From positions 1-30,471 of IMG/VR virus record IMGVR_UViG_3300045999_002528: a stretch of DNA of 30,471 nt, one strand, 5' to 3'. Origin of the DNA: a virus. This document shows positions 3,944 through 11,686 of the stretch, piece by piece. Position 1 is the stretch's first letter; every line of letters begins with the position of its first letter. Position numbers and translations under genes: made by a program. The notes under the pieces were generated by a model that did not search any database, was not told where the DNA came from, and saw nothing but the letters and a program-made list of their open reading frames with translations.

Positions 3944-3972
3944 TTTATAGCGATTATTTAGAATATTGTCAA
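3944..3972 (-). promoter_or_regulatory. Sigma70-type promoter P1 of the tRNA region
   Basis: TTGACA (3967-3972) and TATAAA (3944-3949) with a 17-base spacer, just beyond the regA stop. The block from CGCTTGACA through ATATTCTAAATA is repeated almost unchanged in P2 93 bases downstream, so this is a tandem promoter pair. Confidence 0.85.
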
Positions 3973-4001
3973 GCGGTATTTTTCGCTTGTTTTTCAAGAG
4001 G

Positions 4002-4400
4002 TTAGACCTTCTTGCGTCCAATATTGTACTTAGCTACCAGTTCCCAGTCGTTCTTTTCCTTGTGTGGAAGAATCTTGATCTGGCTCATCGGTGCCTTTGG
4101 GTTCTCAATTTGATTAGGTTCTACTACCTTGATGAGATCCCAATCTTGTAAGAGGTTTGCAATTGTATTTCTACGACCCTTGTCTTCGTCAGAGAAGTCA
4201 GTGGGTTTTCCATCAAGTGCAAACAGTTCCTTGAAGTGAACGATATAGTATTTCCCTTGCTTGTGCAGGATATGACAGGACTGATATAGTTTCTTATCTT
4301 TACGAGATGCAACACCGATTCTTGTCAGCGTTTCTTTAATCTTAAGAAAATCCTGTTCTTCTGCGATCTTCACCTCCACAAGAGTTTCAATTAAATTCAT
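4002..4400 (-). CDS. regA: RegA translational repressor
   Basis: A sequence-selective RNA-binding protein that blocks ribosome access on many early phage mRNAs, including those of the clamp-loader operon in T4. The 132 residues match T4 RegA (122 aa) nearly end to end. Shared blocks are EDFLKIKETLTR-like near residue 16, KDKKLYQSCHIL, GKYYIVHFKE, DEDKGRRNTIA, LLQDWDLI and a C-terminal WELVAKYNIG. The start ATG overlaps the end of gp62, as in the T4 order 45-44-62-regA, so expression is probably coupled. The DNA polymerase gene that follows in T4 is absent here; the tRNA-region promoters begin about 30 bases after the stop. Confidence 0.95.
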   Translation of the reverse strand: MNLIETLVEVKIAEEQDFLKIKETLTRIGVASRKDKKLYQSCHILHKQGKYYIVHFKELFALDGKPTDFSDEDKGRRNTIANLLQDWDLIKVVEPNQIENPKAPMSQIKILPHKEKNDWELVAKYNIGRKKV

Positions 4401-4855
4401 TTGGCTACTCCACCTTTTTCTAATTTTTCTTTTATCGTAGCGATTTGTTTATTTGAAAGAAGAGAAAGCGCAGTCCTTGCTTTAGAATCACCATAGCCAT
4501 AAAACTCCTTTACGGCTTCTAGATCCTTATTAAACTGCGAATCCTTATCTTTCTTGACCCACTTAGCATAACGATTTTGGGATCTAATACTATTTATCAG
4601 ATAATCATATTGAAGTTTTGTATCTAAAAAGTAATACCTATTCATCTCGTTTGCATAGGGGATAGTATCAGGATAGAGAGAAAATGCCTTGTTTATATTC
4701 CAAGGATCATATGCACTCTTAGTTTCTTCATCGTAGATATACTTTTTATTCTTGCTAATACTATTAACAAACGTCCAGAGATCAATCTTCGGAGTTTCTT
4801 CCTCTGTCAATTTCTCTGTCTGTTTTCTTGATTTCTTTTCTAAAGGCTTCTTCAT
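4397..4855 (-). CDS. 62: Clamp loader small subunit gp62
   Basis: The small subunit of the T4-type clamp loader (four gp44 to one gp62), which opens gp45 and places it at primer-template junctions. The central part, with NINKAFSLYPDTIPYANEMN, a YFLDTKLQYDYLINSI block and NRYAKWVKK, matches gp62 of marine T4-like phages; similarity to T4 gp62 is lower. I chose the ATG at 4855 (153 aa) because AGGAG lies 7 nt upstream; the longer frame has no ribosome site. The basic, charged N terminus overlaps the C-terminal codons of the zinc-finger gene by 74 nt in another frame. The end overlaps regA. Confidence 0.88.
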   Translation of the reverse strand: MKKPLEKKSRKQTEKLTEEETPKIDLWTFVNSISKNKKYIYDEETKSAYDPWNINKAFSLYPDTIPYANEMNRYYFLDTKLQYDYLINSIRSQNRYAKWVKKDKDSQFNKDLEAVKEFYGYGDSKARTALSLLSNKQIATIKEKLEKGGVAK

Positions 4856-4991
4856 CGATACCGCTCCTTTGAATGTCGGTGGTGCACTGTTCACATATCT
4901 TCATATCATGTACACCTTCTAGTGTTTGATATTGAAGAATGTGGTGTTTACCCATCTTATGCTTTTGACACAATCCACACTTGAATATCAT
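4782..4991 (-). CDS. Small zinc-ribbon-like protein between gp44 and gp62
   Basis: A 69-residue protein with two CxxC pairs, C5-C8 (CGLC) and C33-C36 (CEQC), which should bind one zinc ion as a ribbon, followed by a charged helical tail (EEAFRKEIKKTDREIDRGR). The start ATG overlaps the stop of gp44 (ATGA), so translation is coupled. Its end overlaps gp62 by 74 nt. In T4, genes 44 and 62 are adjacent with nothing between. The location suggests a clamp-loader or RNA-binding accessory, but that is inference; the family is not one I recognise. Confidence 0.72.
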   Translation of the reverse strand: MIFKCGLCQKHKMGKHHILQYQTLEGVHDMKICEQCTTDIQRSGIDEEAFRKEIKKTDREIDRGRNSED

Positions 4992-5926
4992 TTGAACTGA
5001 CAATTTACCATGATCTGCACCATACAAGATGCAAGGTTGATTTCTTGGCTAGCAACAAATGCAGCACGATACTGATGTTCAGCAAGAATAGTAATCAATT
5101 CAGGAACACTCGCAGGAGTCATCTTTTCTGATGCAATATCATAAAATTTCTTGAACAACTCATCTATCGCAATGTCTGGGTTCTCACCAATCCACTTACG
5201 AATAGCAGTAAAGTTCTTTGTTTTAAGATAACCGACCAACTGCTCAATCGTCTCATCACTCATGCTTGCAAGGATGCCCGTATCGATGGCACCAGTAGCA
5301 GCATAGCGTTGAAGTTCGTTTAGAACACGACGCCAATCAGGAAAATACTTCTTGAGAACTTCTGCAACAACTGCATTGTCATACTTGACACCTTCATCCT
5401 TAAGAATCTGCTGCAAGCGCTTCATGAACTGTGCAGCGACCTTAACACGATCTTCCTTATTCAACTTGAAGTCAATAACAGAACAACGTGAGTGAAGCGG
5501 TGCGATGATCTTTGATTTAAAATTACATGTGAAGATAAACCCACAGTTTGAGGAAAGATCTTCCATGAAATTACGCAAAGCAGGTTGCATATCACGACCG
5601 AGATAATCTGCTTCGTCAAGAATAACATACTTGCGACCACCAGTGAAAGACATTGATGATGCAAAGTTTGCAATCTCATTACGCAGAGTATCAATAGAAC
5701 GACCTTCAAGCGACCCGTTGATAACAATGTAATCACAACCGAGTTCCTCGAGCATAGCACGAGCAACAGTTGTCTTGCCCACACCTGCACTACCCGTCAA
5801 AAGTAGATTCGGTATGTTCTTCTGGTCAACAAATGTTTGGAAAGTTTTCTTTAAAGATTCAGGAAGGATTGTGTCTGCAATAGTGTGCGGACGATACTTT
5901 TCAACCCACAGAAATTCATCATTCAT
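4988..5926 (-). CDS. 44: Clamp loader ATPase subunit gp44
   Basis: The AAA+ ATPase of the sliding-clamp loader. From the N terminus: WVEKYRP at 7-13, Walker A GSAGVGKTT at 45-53, Walker B VILDEAD at 101-107, sensor 1 around FIFTCNF at 130-136, and the SRC arginine-finger motif at 146-148. The length (312 aa) is close to T4 gp44 (319). A terminator separates it from gp45 upstream, so it may need its own promoter or read-through. Its stop overlaps the start of the zinc-finger gene. Confidence 0.97.
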   Translation of the reverse strand: MNDEFLWVEKYRPHTIADTILPESLKKTFQTFVDQKNIPNLLLTGSAGVGKTTVARAMLEELGCDYIVINGSLEGRSIDTLRNEIANFASSMSFTGGRKYVILDEADYLGRDMQPALRNFMEDLSSNCGFIFTCNFKSKIIAPLHSRCSVIDFKLNKEDRVKVAAQFMKRLQQILKDEGVKYDNAVVAEVLKKYFPDWRRVLNELQRYAATGAIDTGILASMSDETIEQLVGYLKTKNFTAIRKWIGENPDIAIDELFKKFYDIASEKMTPASVPELITILAEHQYRAAFVASQEINLASCMVQIMVNCQFK

Positions 5927-5948
5927 AATATAACTCCATCAAAAAAGT

Positions 5949-5971
5949 GTGTGGAGCATTGCGCTCCACAC
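5949..5971 (-). terminator. Rho-independent terminator after gp45
   Basis: A perfect 9-bp stem GTGTGGAGC/GCTCCACAC with a 5-nt loop, followed on the minus strand by ACTTTTTTG. It lies between gp45 and gp44 and would let the clamp be made in excess over its loader. Confidence 0.9.
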
Positions 5972-5977
5972 TATCAA

Positions 5978-6658
5978 TTAACCTTCGAACGAACTTGCCT
6001 TCGCCTCCAGTGCAATCCAGTAATCAACATCAATAACCTGAGAACCCTTGAAGTGCGATAGACCCTTTGAGGTAATCTTCACTTCGTAATCCTGAGGGAT
6101 CAACTTAAGATTTTCTGCCTTGAAAACGAGACGGAACTTCTTGTCAGTTGTGCCGAGGACAATCTTATAACTATCACCCTGAGCGTTCTTTGTGTCAGTA
6201 ACCTGCAACCACATCTTCTTCTTGTCGCCGACAACTGCAATTTCAGGCATACCAAGTGCACCGAGTGCCTTTTGTATATCAGCTAAATTTGCTGCTGTCA
6301 AGGTAAATGATACATCTTCGGTTGGAAGATTTACATCCTTTTCAGGCGGTGCAATGATTGTGTTTGGATCAGCAAAACGATAGTCAAGTTCACGTTCGTT
6401 GTTACGAATGGTGACTGACTTATCATTAAACTCAATGTCGGGATTGTCAAACAAAGACATGACACCGAGGAAACGAGACAGGTCATAGATTGCAAACTGC
6501 TTCTCAAACTGCTGACCGATACGTGCCCTTGCGAGCACGCTCTTGGTCGGAGAAACAGTCGAAACTACGTTGCCTGGCTTGAACAACATTGAGGGATTGA
6601 TTGAAGAAAAGTTCTTAAGAACAGTAACTGTCTTTGGTTCAAGTTTCATAGTAGACAT
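5978..6658 (-). CDS. 45: Sliding clamp gp45
   Basis: The trimeric ring that tethers phage DNA polymerase to DNA and, in T4, also activates late transcription with gp55 and gp33. The 226 residues resemble T4 gp45 (228 aa): VTVLKNFSSINPSMLFKPGN at the start, FAIYDLSRFLGVMSLF around 58, ADPNTIIAPPEK around 96, and a C-terminal YWIALEAKASSF. I chose the ATG at 6658 (MSTMKLEP) with GGAG 6 nt upstream; the upstream ATG lies inside that ribosome site. It is followed by a strong terminator and then gp44. Confidence 0.95.
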   Translation of the reverse strand: MSTMKLEPKTVTVLKNFSSINPSMLFKPGNVVSTVSPTKSVLARARIGQQFEKQFAIYDLSRFLGVMSLFDNPDIEFNDKSVTIRNNERELDYRFADPNTIIAPPEKDVNLPTEDVSFTLTAANLADIQKALGALGMPEIAVVGDKKKMWLQVTDTKNAQGDSYKIVLGTTDKKFRLVFKAENLKLIPQDYEVKITSKGLSHFKGSQVIDVDYWIALEAKASSFEG

Positions 6659-6684
6659 AATATACTCCATTATATAGTTTTAAA

Positions 6685-7557
6685 TTACTTCTTTTCCTTT
6701 AACTTCTGACGGGTCTTTGCAATCTCTGCACCATCAGCAGTCGCAGAAGCACCAACAGCAGCAAGGTCAGCGAGTGATCCACCAAAGATGTAAGTGCCAA
6801 CATGCTGCAACTTCATCCATGGACAGAACCAGGTCTGCATTCCGAGTTCCTGAATCTTCTGACAGAACCAATAATCCTCTGACAAATAACGCTTGCTCTT
6901 AGGATCAATTTCTGCCTGGAAGAACTGCATGATCTCACGAGAACCATCAAAGTGTTCAGTGCGTACATGGTCAGGACGATAACTATGCTGTGGGAACTTA
7001 TTTGTGAACTCAATGAGTGTCTTCTTGCGGATCATCATGAATCCAGTACCAATTTCAAGAACCTCGACTGGTTCGCCGATTGGAATAGAACCTGAACCGT
7101 TCTTAGGGTTGAACACATAGTCACCCACGAACTTTTCAAGGTTGTTAGGATCCTCATCAGCAAATCCCTTATCGACTGCCATCTTAACCTTTTCCCATGA
7201 AATACACTTCTTAGGATAAGGTCCGCCAATAACGTCATACGGCGAGTCATCATCTTGCAATGCAAGCAATGCTAGAACGTCATTAGGATTGAACCCGATG
7301 TCCGAGTCGATAAACATCATATGAGTTGCATCCGAACGAATAAATTCGTCACAACAATAGTTACGAGCACGAGTAATCAACGACTCGTTGAAGAGGAAGT
7401 ACATCTGTAATCCGATACCATAATGAGTGCATAATGCAGTCAAGTCGGCAACAGAACGTGCAAACATACCGGCACACTGTCCGCCATACATTGGTGTCGC
7501 TAGAAAGAGCTTACGCTTGCGTAGTTCTTCTACTGGCACCTTAATTTCAATACTCAT
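6685..7557 (-). CDS. GT-A type glycosyltransferase
   Basis: A 290-residue protein of the GT-A nucleotide-sugar glycosyltransferase class. The N-terminal LFLATPMYGG strand is followed by a Rossmann-like half with SLITRARN at 59-66 and the metal-binding DSD at 84-86 inside MFIDSDIGF. Later come an EIGTGFMMIRK block and a SEDYWFCQ motif typical of the acceptor side. A similar family occurs in many T4-like phages near head or replication genes. The acceptor could be a modified DNA base, a virion protein or a host surface sugar; the sequence does not tell. AAGGAG precedes the chosen ATG. It lies between the vWA protein and gp45. Confidence 0.82.
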   Translation of the reverse strand: MSIEIKVPVEELRKRKLFLATPMYGGQCAGMFARSVADLTALCTHYGIGLQMYFLFNESLITRARNYCCDEFIRSDATHMMFIDSDIGFNPNDVLALLALQDDDSPYDVIGGPYPKKCISWEKVKMAVDKGFADEDPNNLEKFVGDYVFNPKNGSGSIPIGEPVEVLEIGTGFMMIRKKTLIEFTNKFPQHSYRPDHVRTEHFDGSREIMQFFQAEIDPKSKRYLSEDYWFCQKIQELGMQTWFCPWMKLQHVGTYIFGGSLADLAAVGASATADGAEIAKTRQKLKEKK

Positions 7558-7574
7558 TCATATTCTCCTTATAA

Positions 7575-8168
7575 TTATTTCTTTGAAGTTGCTCTAATTT
7601 TGTCTTCGACGGTGAATGCCATACCGACACCACGAGTCAAATAATTTGTACTTGATGCAGCAACAGTGCCTGTCATGTAATCGCTCAGGTTGTGGGATGA
7701 AACCGGAGTCCACTTAGAAGATGACAACCCAAATCCTGTTGCAACGTCGCCAACCTTATCAAAGTTTGCCCCAAGGAAGATAACCTCATACTTCTTATCC
7801 TCAAGGCGCTTTGTGAGTGCTTTGACGTCTGCTTGCTTAAAGTTATGTGAATTATTTTCTTCACCGTCAGTCATGACAACAAAGATAGCACGTTCTGGCT
7901 TATCGTCTAGAATGCGCCACATCATACGAGCAGCAGAATCGAACAGAGGAGTGCCACCACGAGGCATTGCATCCTCACGAGTCAACTTCTTAAATTCTGC
8001 TGCAGTGGTGTAACGAACTACATCATAAGATACAGTATCAAATGTTGCAACCATAACCCTCGTATCAGGTGGCAAATTATTCACGTATCCATTGATAGAA
8101 CCCAATGCTTCATTCCATTGTGATTCCATCGATGCAGATCTATCTAAAAGAAGATATACGGTGTTCAT
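7575..8168 (-). CDS. von Willebrand factor A domain protein
   Basis: A 197-residue single-domain vWA protein with an intact metal-ion-dependent adhesion site: DRSAS at 9-13 (the DxSxS motif), T73 in GGTPLFD, and D101 in MTDGEEN. There is no signal peptide or membrane segment, so it is probably cytoplasmic or virion-associated. The ATG overlaps the dNMP kinase stop (ATGA). Such proteins often act with AAA+ ATPases, but the nearest AAA+ protein here is the clamp loader. Its role is unknown. Confidence 0.85.
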   Translation of the reverse strand: MNTVYLLLDRSASMESQWNEALGSINGYVNNLPPDTRVMVATFDTVSYDVVRYTTAAEFKKLTREDAMPRGGTPLFDSAARMMWRILDDKPERAIFVVMTDGEENNSHNFKQADVKALTKRLEDKKYEVIFLGANFDKVGDVATGFGLSSSKWTPVSSHNLSDYMTGTVAASSTNYLTRGVGMAFTVEDKIRATSKK

Positions 8169-8797
8169 CGATTATTCTCCGTCAAAAATTTGTTTAGATT
8201 AACTTTTAGATCATCCATTGTTCCGTTATTGTCCAAGACATGATCAAACTCTTGCCCAATCCATGCCCACTCTGAATAATGGATACCTAGCTTATCCATC
8301 ATCTCATTTGCCTCTGGCATATGTGTAAATGAAATATTATTTGCTGCATGAGCAATATCGTACCATTCAGGTTCAGGACCACGAACTACTCTTATGACTT
8401 TACCACCCTTTGACTTGATGAATGCAATCTCATTAGGAAAACGAACATCGGGTAATACGACATTTTTCATACCTTGCATTCTCTTTTCAACAGTGAAAAC
8501 CCAAAGGTCCTGATTGAAAACATCTCTGCCTGCCTCTGTGCCCATCAACTGCAACATGTAGCGGGGTGTTACACTATAACCAAAGCGCTCACTCCAGAAT
8601 CCATCTGTTGACTCTCTAAAGGCACGACTCTCTTGAGTGTCACCTTCTAGGAGTTCACGAGGCCAACCGAAGATAACAGAAACTGCGTCCTTTACGGCAT
8701 CAGCAAAAGACAACCGAGTATATCCTCGTTCTTGTATGAGAATATCACCCACGGTCCCTTTACCGGAACCTAAGAAACCAACTACACCAATAATCAT
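8165..8797 (-). CDS. 1: Deoxynucleoside monophosphate kinase (gp1-like)
   Basis: Phosphorylates deoxynucleoside monophosphates to feed phage DNA synthesis; T4 gp1 handles dGMP, dTMP and hydroxymethyl-dCMP. The P-loop GFLGSGKGT spans 7-15, followed by LSFADAVKDAV, the LLEGDTQESR block, PRYMLQLMGTEAGRD and a VVLPDVRFPNEI strand, all features of phage dNMP kinases. At 210 aa it is a little shorter than T4 gp1 (241). It sits in the 7-deazaguanine operon, starting at an ATGA overlap. Whether it accepts modified nucleotides cannot be seen; DpdA-type modification acts on polymer DNA and would not need this. Confidence 0.9.
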   Translation of the reverse strand: MIIGVVGFLGSGKGTVGDILIQERGYTRLSFADAVKDAVSVIFGWPRELLEGDTQESRAFRESTDGFWSERFGYSVTPRYMLQLMGTEAGRDVFNQDLWVFTVEKRMQGMKNVVLPDVRFPNEIAFIKSKGGKVIRVVRGPEPEWYDIAHAANNISFTHMPEANEMMDKLGIHYSEWAWIGQEFDHVLDNNGTMDDLKVNLNKFLTENNR

Positions 8798-9420
8798 TCA
8801 TCACCAAAAAAATAAGGGTTTTCTACTGTATTGAAATTAAGAATCGGAACCAGGTTCTTTAGAGCTGGTTCGAAAAGAAGAATGCAATTTGGCTGGGTTG
8901 GTTCACTATTAGTGAACTTTGTTGAAGATATATTCATATCACTATCAATAAACATTGGCGAAATTTCATTCCTAAAAAGATACAATCGGTAACTGTCATA
9001 CCATAAGCATGAGAATGTGCCATCGATACCGTCTGGAGTACCTTCGCTCATCATGTGCTTCAATAATATATATGTGTCCCAAGCAGTGATTGTACGGTAT
9101 TTCTCCTTCAATCGCTCAATTTCTTTTGCTTTTAGAATTCCGTTATGCCATAGGACATCTCGCTCGATAACTGCAGGATGGATGCTAAGACTATCTTTTG
9201 CATCTGTAGTTGGCGCTTGCATATGAACTATAATGTATTCATTATCTTCTTGAGAAATATCATCATAGTTAATCGGACCTAACTTACGAATGATTTGATC
9301 AAAATCGTTTGTTACGGTATTATAATAACTAATGCTATGTGAATGTTGACCCCTGTAAGCATTCAACTCACAGAGGTCAACAATCTTTTGCTTATCGAAT
9401 GAACCGATAATCGAACACAT
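8794..9420 (-). CDS. Stand-alone class II glutamine amidotransferase domain
   Basis: An Ntn-type glutaminase domain. Cys2 directly follows the initiator Met (MCSIIGSF), which puts the catalytic Cys at the processed N terminus. The arginine motif AYRGQHS is at 21-27, WHNG at 91-94 supplies the oxyanion-hole Asn-Gly, WDT is at 114-116, and DGTFSCLWYD at 133-142 matches the end of the AsnB glutaminase domain. No synthetase domain follows (208 aa in total), so a partner must use the ammonia. It lies among QueC, YhhQ and the kinase genes. In archaea a Gat-QueC fusion is linked to archaeosine, so QueC is a candidate partner. AAAGGATAA precedes the ATG. Confidence 0.88.
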   Translation of the reverse strand: MCSIIGSFDKQKIVDLCELNAYRGQHSHSISYYNTVTNDFDQIIRKLGPINYDDISQEDNEYIIVHMQAPTTDAKDSLSIHPAVIERDVLWHNGILKAKEIERLKEKYRTITAWDTYILLKHMMSEGTPDGIDGTFSCLWYDSYRLYLFRNEISPMFIDSDMNISSTKFTNSEPTQPNCILLFEPALKNLVPILNFNTVENPYFFGDE

Positions 9421-9996
9421 TTATCCTTTGACCCTCTTCAATGCGTAATTGAGAACAACGCCATAGATTGGCAGAATTATCAATATAGACACAATGATCT
9501 TAAATGTCAAGTCAACATTTGCGATGTGCAACCAATTTTCTGCCATGAACGGATCTGCAGAATTATGGAATGCTACACCAAAGAATGTGTAAGTATCAAT
9601 TGCATTAGAGAACAAGGTTGCAACTAACGGTGCTGCCCACCATGCCTGAACTCGTTCACGGATTCGCTGGAACACAGAAACGTCAAGCAACTGCCCAACA
9701 AGATATGCAGTACCAGATGCAATACCGATACGCCAATCAGCGAGATAAACGCTGATAAGGATGGCAGGGAGATAAGCCAATGCAATAATAACTCTTGCAT
9801 GATACTTATCAGATAAACGTACAGTCAAATCAGTTGCAAGGATAACCAATGGGAATGTGAACATTGCCCATGTGAAGGTTAGGCCTAAAGCGGTTACTGG
9901 AAACTGTACTAGGTAGTTTGAAGTCGCAATGATGAAAATATGGAATAACCATAACTTTGCAATTAACGACTTATTGAGGTTTTCTAACATACTCAT
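9421..9996 (-). CDS. yhhQ: YhhQ-family queuosine precursor transporter
   Basis: An integral membrane protein of the VUT/YhhQ family, which imports preQ0 or preQ1 across the inner membrane. About six hydrophobic segments can be drawn, starting with LWLFHIFIIATSNYLVQF. Family blocks include TFTWAMFTFPLVILATDLTVR near 40-60, an AYLVGQLLDVSVFQRIRE motif, and SNAIDTYTFFGVAF. I chose the ATG at 9996 (191 aa), which overlaps the QueC stop (ATGA) and has GGAGA upstream. Together with the biosynthetic genes it lets the phage combine import with de novo synthesis. Confidence 0.9.
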   Translation of the reverse strand: MSMLENLNKSLIAKLWLFHIFIIATSNYLVQFPVTALGLTFTWAMFTFPLVILATDLTVRLSDKYHARVIIALAYLPAILISVYLADWRIGIASGTAYLVGQLLDVSVFQRIRERVQAWWAAPLVATLFSNAIDTYTFFGVAFHNSADPFMAENWLHIANVDLTFKIIVSILIILPIYGVVLNYALKRVKG

Positions 9997-10760
9997 TTCT
10001 CCATTAGTTTGCCCCACGGGATATTCATCGAATATGGAGCGGGATCAATCATACCTGCCTTTGCAAAGTTTGCAATACGCTCTGCACAGGAAGGACACTT
10101 ACCACATGATTGCGCCAATTCGTTAGGGTCATAACATGTCAAAGTATAATCTAAACGAACTTCCTGCAAAGATTGTGTTTGCAGTTGCGTTACGATTTTA
10201 ATTTCTTCATACTTTGAAAGATGACTAAATGGCGCTACCAATTCAACTTTGTGGGTTCTGTTTTGATTTGCAACACCATTCATTGCGTCCACGAACTTTT
10301 GAGTAGTGTCCCAATATCCATACTCATCGTGAACCTGTAGACCCGTAAACACATGACTTGCATCATTCGCTTCTGCAAATGAGAATGCTAATGCGTTTAA
10401 AATCATGTTACGGAAGGGGACATATGTCTTGGGTTGTGGGTCACCAAGAACATCTTTTATGGTCGGCATTGCAACATCGCTGCCGCCAATATTTGCAGAG
10501 ACATTCTTTACTATATCACCAAGAATGCTCAAATCCAAAATCTTATGTGCAATACCTAAATGCTTACAGGTCTTTGCGGCCATGTCTAATTCTGCTTTTT
10601 GCTTTTGCCCATAATTGTATGACAAAGCAAATACTTTTTCAGGTCCATACTTATGAACCAAAATATAAGTCATAATAGTAGAGTCAAGCCCTCCTGACAG
10701 AACGCTAACTACGTTCTTCTTTGTGTCAGGAAGGAGTCCTAGTGCCTCTTTAAGTGTCAT
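9993..10760 (-). CDS. queC: QueC, 7-cyano-7-deazaguanine (preQ0) synthase
   Basis: Converts 7-carboxy-7-deazaguanine to preQ0 with ATP and ammonia. The PP-loop SGGLDST is at 22-28, NYGQKQ follows near 50, and the zinc site is complete: a Cys in LTCYDP plus three in CGKCPSC near 217-223. The length (255 aa) is normal to slightly long. I took the ATG at 10760, which overlaps the QueF stop (TGATG) and has GAGG upstream; a GTG lies just before. It has no fused amidotransferase domain, but a separate one is encoded two genes downstream. Confidence 0.95.
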   Translation of the reverse strand: MTLKEALGLLPDTKKNVVSVLSGGLDSTIMTYILVHKYGPEKVFALSYNYGQKQKAELDMAAKTCKHLGIAHKILDLSILGDIVKNVSANIGGSDVAMPTIKDVLGDPQPKTYVPFRNMILNALAFSFAEANDASHVFTGLQVHDEYGYWDTTQKFVDAMNGVANQNRTHKVELVAPFSHLSKYEEIKIVTQLQTQSLQEVRLDYTLTCYDPNELAQSCGKCPSCAERIANFAKAGMIDPAPYSMNIPWGKLMEK

Positions 10761-11686
10761 CACTGCCTCATTGTTTTCTTTACACGAATACCAGGTGCCA
10801 TAAGATTGTGTGTATATCCTCCTAGTAGATATGCATCGGATGCTCTGACTGGATTAATATCAATACCACCACGACGAGTATATAAACACGCAACTAATAG
10901 AGCACGAGGATTAAACTTATCCTGCAATCTCTTGTAAATACATTCGCAAATTTCTTCATGGAAATGATTTTCTTTTCTCATAGAAACAATATATTGTAGT
11001 AGAGATTCTAATGAGGGAACAAAGTCACTGTCCATATAAATGTAAACATCACCCCAATCAGGTTGATTTGTCACACGACAGTTTGAACGTAAGGAGTTCG
11101 AACGAACCTGAAAAGGAATGATACTACGATTTGAAACGGATTGAAGAATGTCAGGATTTTCATTATACCACGGAAATGAAATCTTGTCAACATCTACCAT
11201 GTTCTCAATGCGAAAGAATACTTCATCGACTGGTGAATGCTCAACATCACCGTCATTAATAAACATACTAACATTTACATTACAATCAAGAAGGGTAGAT
11301 AGATCGCTAGTAACCATACGAATGAAGTTATTCTTTGCATGAATAATTGTCAATCCCATCTTGTACATATTGTATGAGTTCAAATATAACTTGAGCGACT
11401 TTGACTCTACAATACACTTACTATTTGAAGGATACGTAACCTTTACAACACAGTTAACCGGAAATCCGTTGTCAAGAAGAAATGATACTTCATAGCAATT
11501 CCAAGTATCATATCCAACAAAAGGCAAATCATTTTCTCTAATATTATAATGATCTCTATTCAACTGTCTAGGAATAGCGACAAGTAATGAAGAATCAACA
11601 CTGTTCGGTGTCACATACGGTTTAACTATACTACCGTCACCTGCTTTACCAAGATGTACGCTAGCAATATCTTCAATTTTGGTCAT
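10760..11686 (-). CDS. queF: QueF, NADPH-dependent preQ0 reductase
   Basis: Reduces the nitrile of preQ0 to the aminomethyl group of preQ1. The NADPH-binding QueF motif ESKSLKLY is intact at 94-101, and the nucleophile Cys lies in SNCRVTNQPDWG near residue 203. An FHEEICE block supplies the substrate-binding glutamate. At 308 aa with the motif in the N-terminal half, it matches the long, two-module type of E. coli. The intact NADPH motif argues against the QueF-like amidinotransferases. Its start overlaps the DpdA stop (ATGA). Its presence indicates preQ1, rather than preQ0, as an end product. Confidence 0.93.
   Translation of the reverse strand: MTKIEDIASVHLGKAGDGSIVKPYVTPNSVDSSLLVAIPRQLNRDHYNIRENDLPFVGYDTWNCYEVSFLLDNGFPVNCVVKVTYPSNSKCIVESKSLKLYLNSYNMYKMGLTIIHAKNNFIRMVTSDLSTLLDCNVNVSMFINDGDVEHSPVDEVFFRIENMVDVDKISFPWYNENPDILQSVSNRSIIPFQVRSNSLRSNCRVTNQPDWGDVYIYMDSDFVPSLESLLQYIVSMRKENHFHEEICECIYKRLQDKFNPRALLVACLYTRRGGIDINPVRASDAYLLGGYTHNLMAPGIRVKKTMRQ

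Noticed and set aside
10760-11686. The QueF protein as a QueF-like amidinotransferase making archaeosine.
   Set aside because: Those enzymes lack the NADPH motif, which is intact here at residues 94-101.
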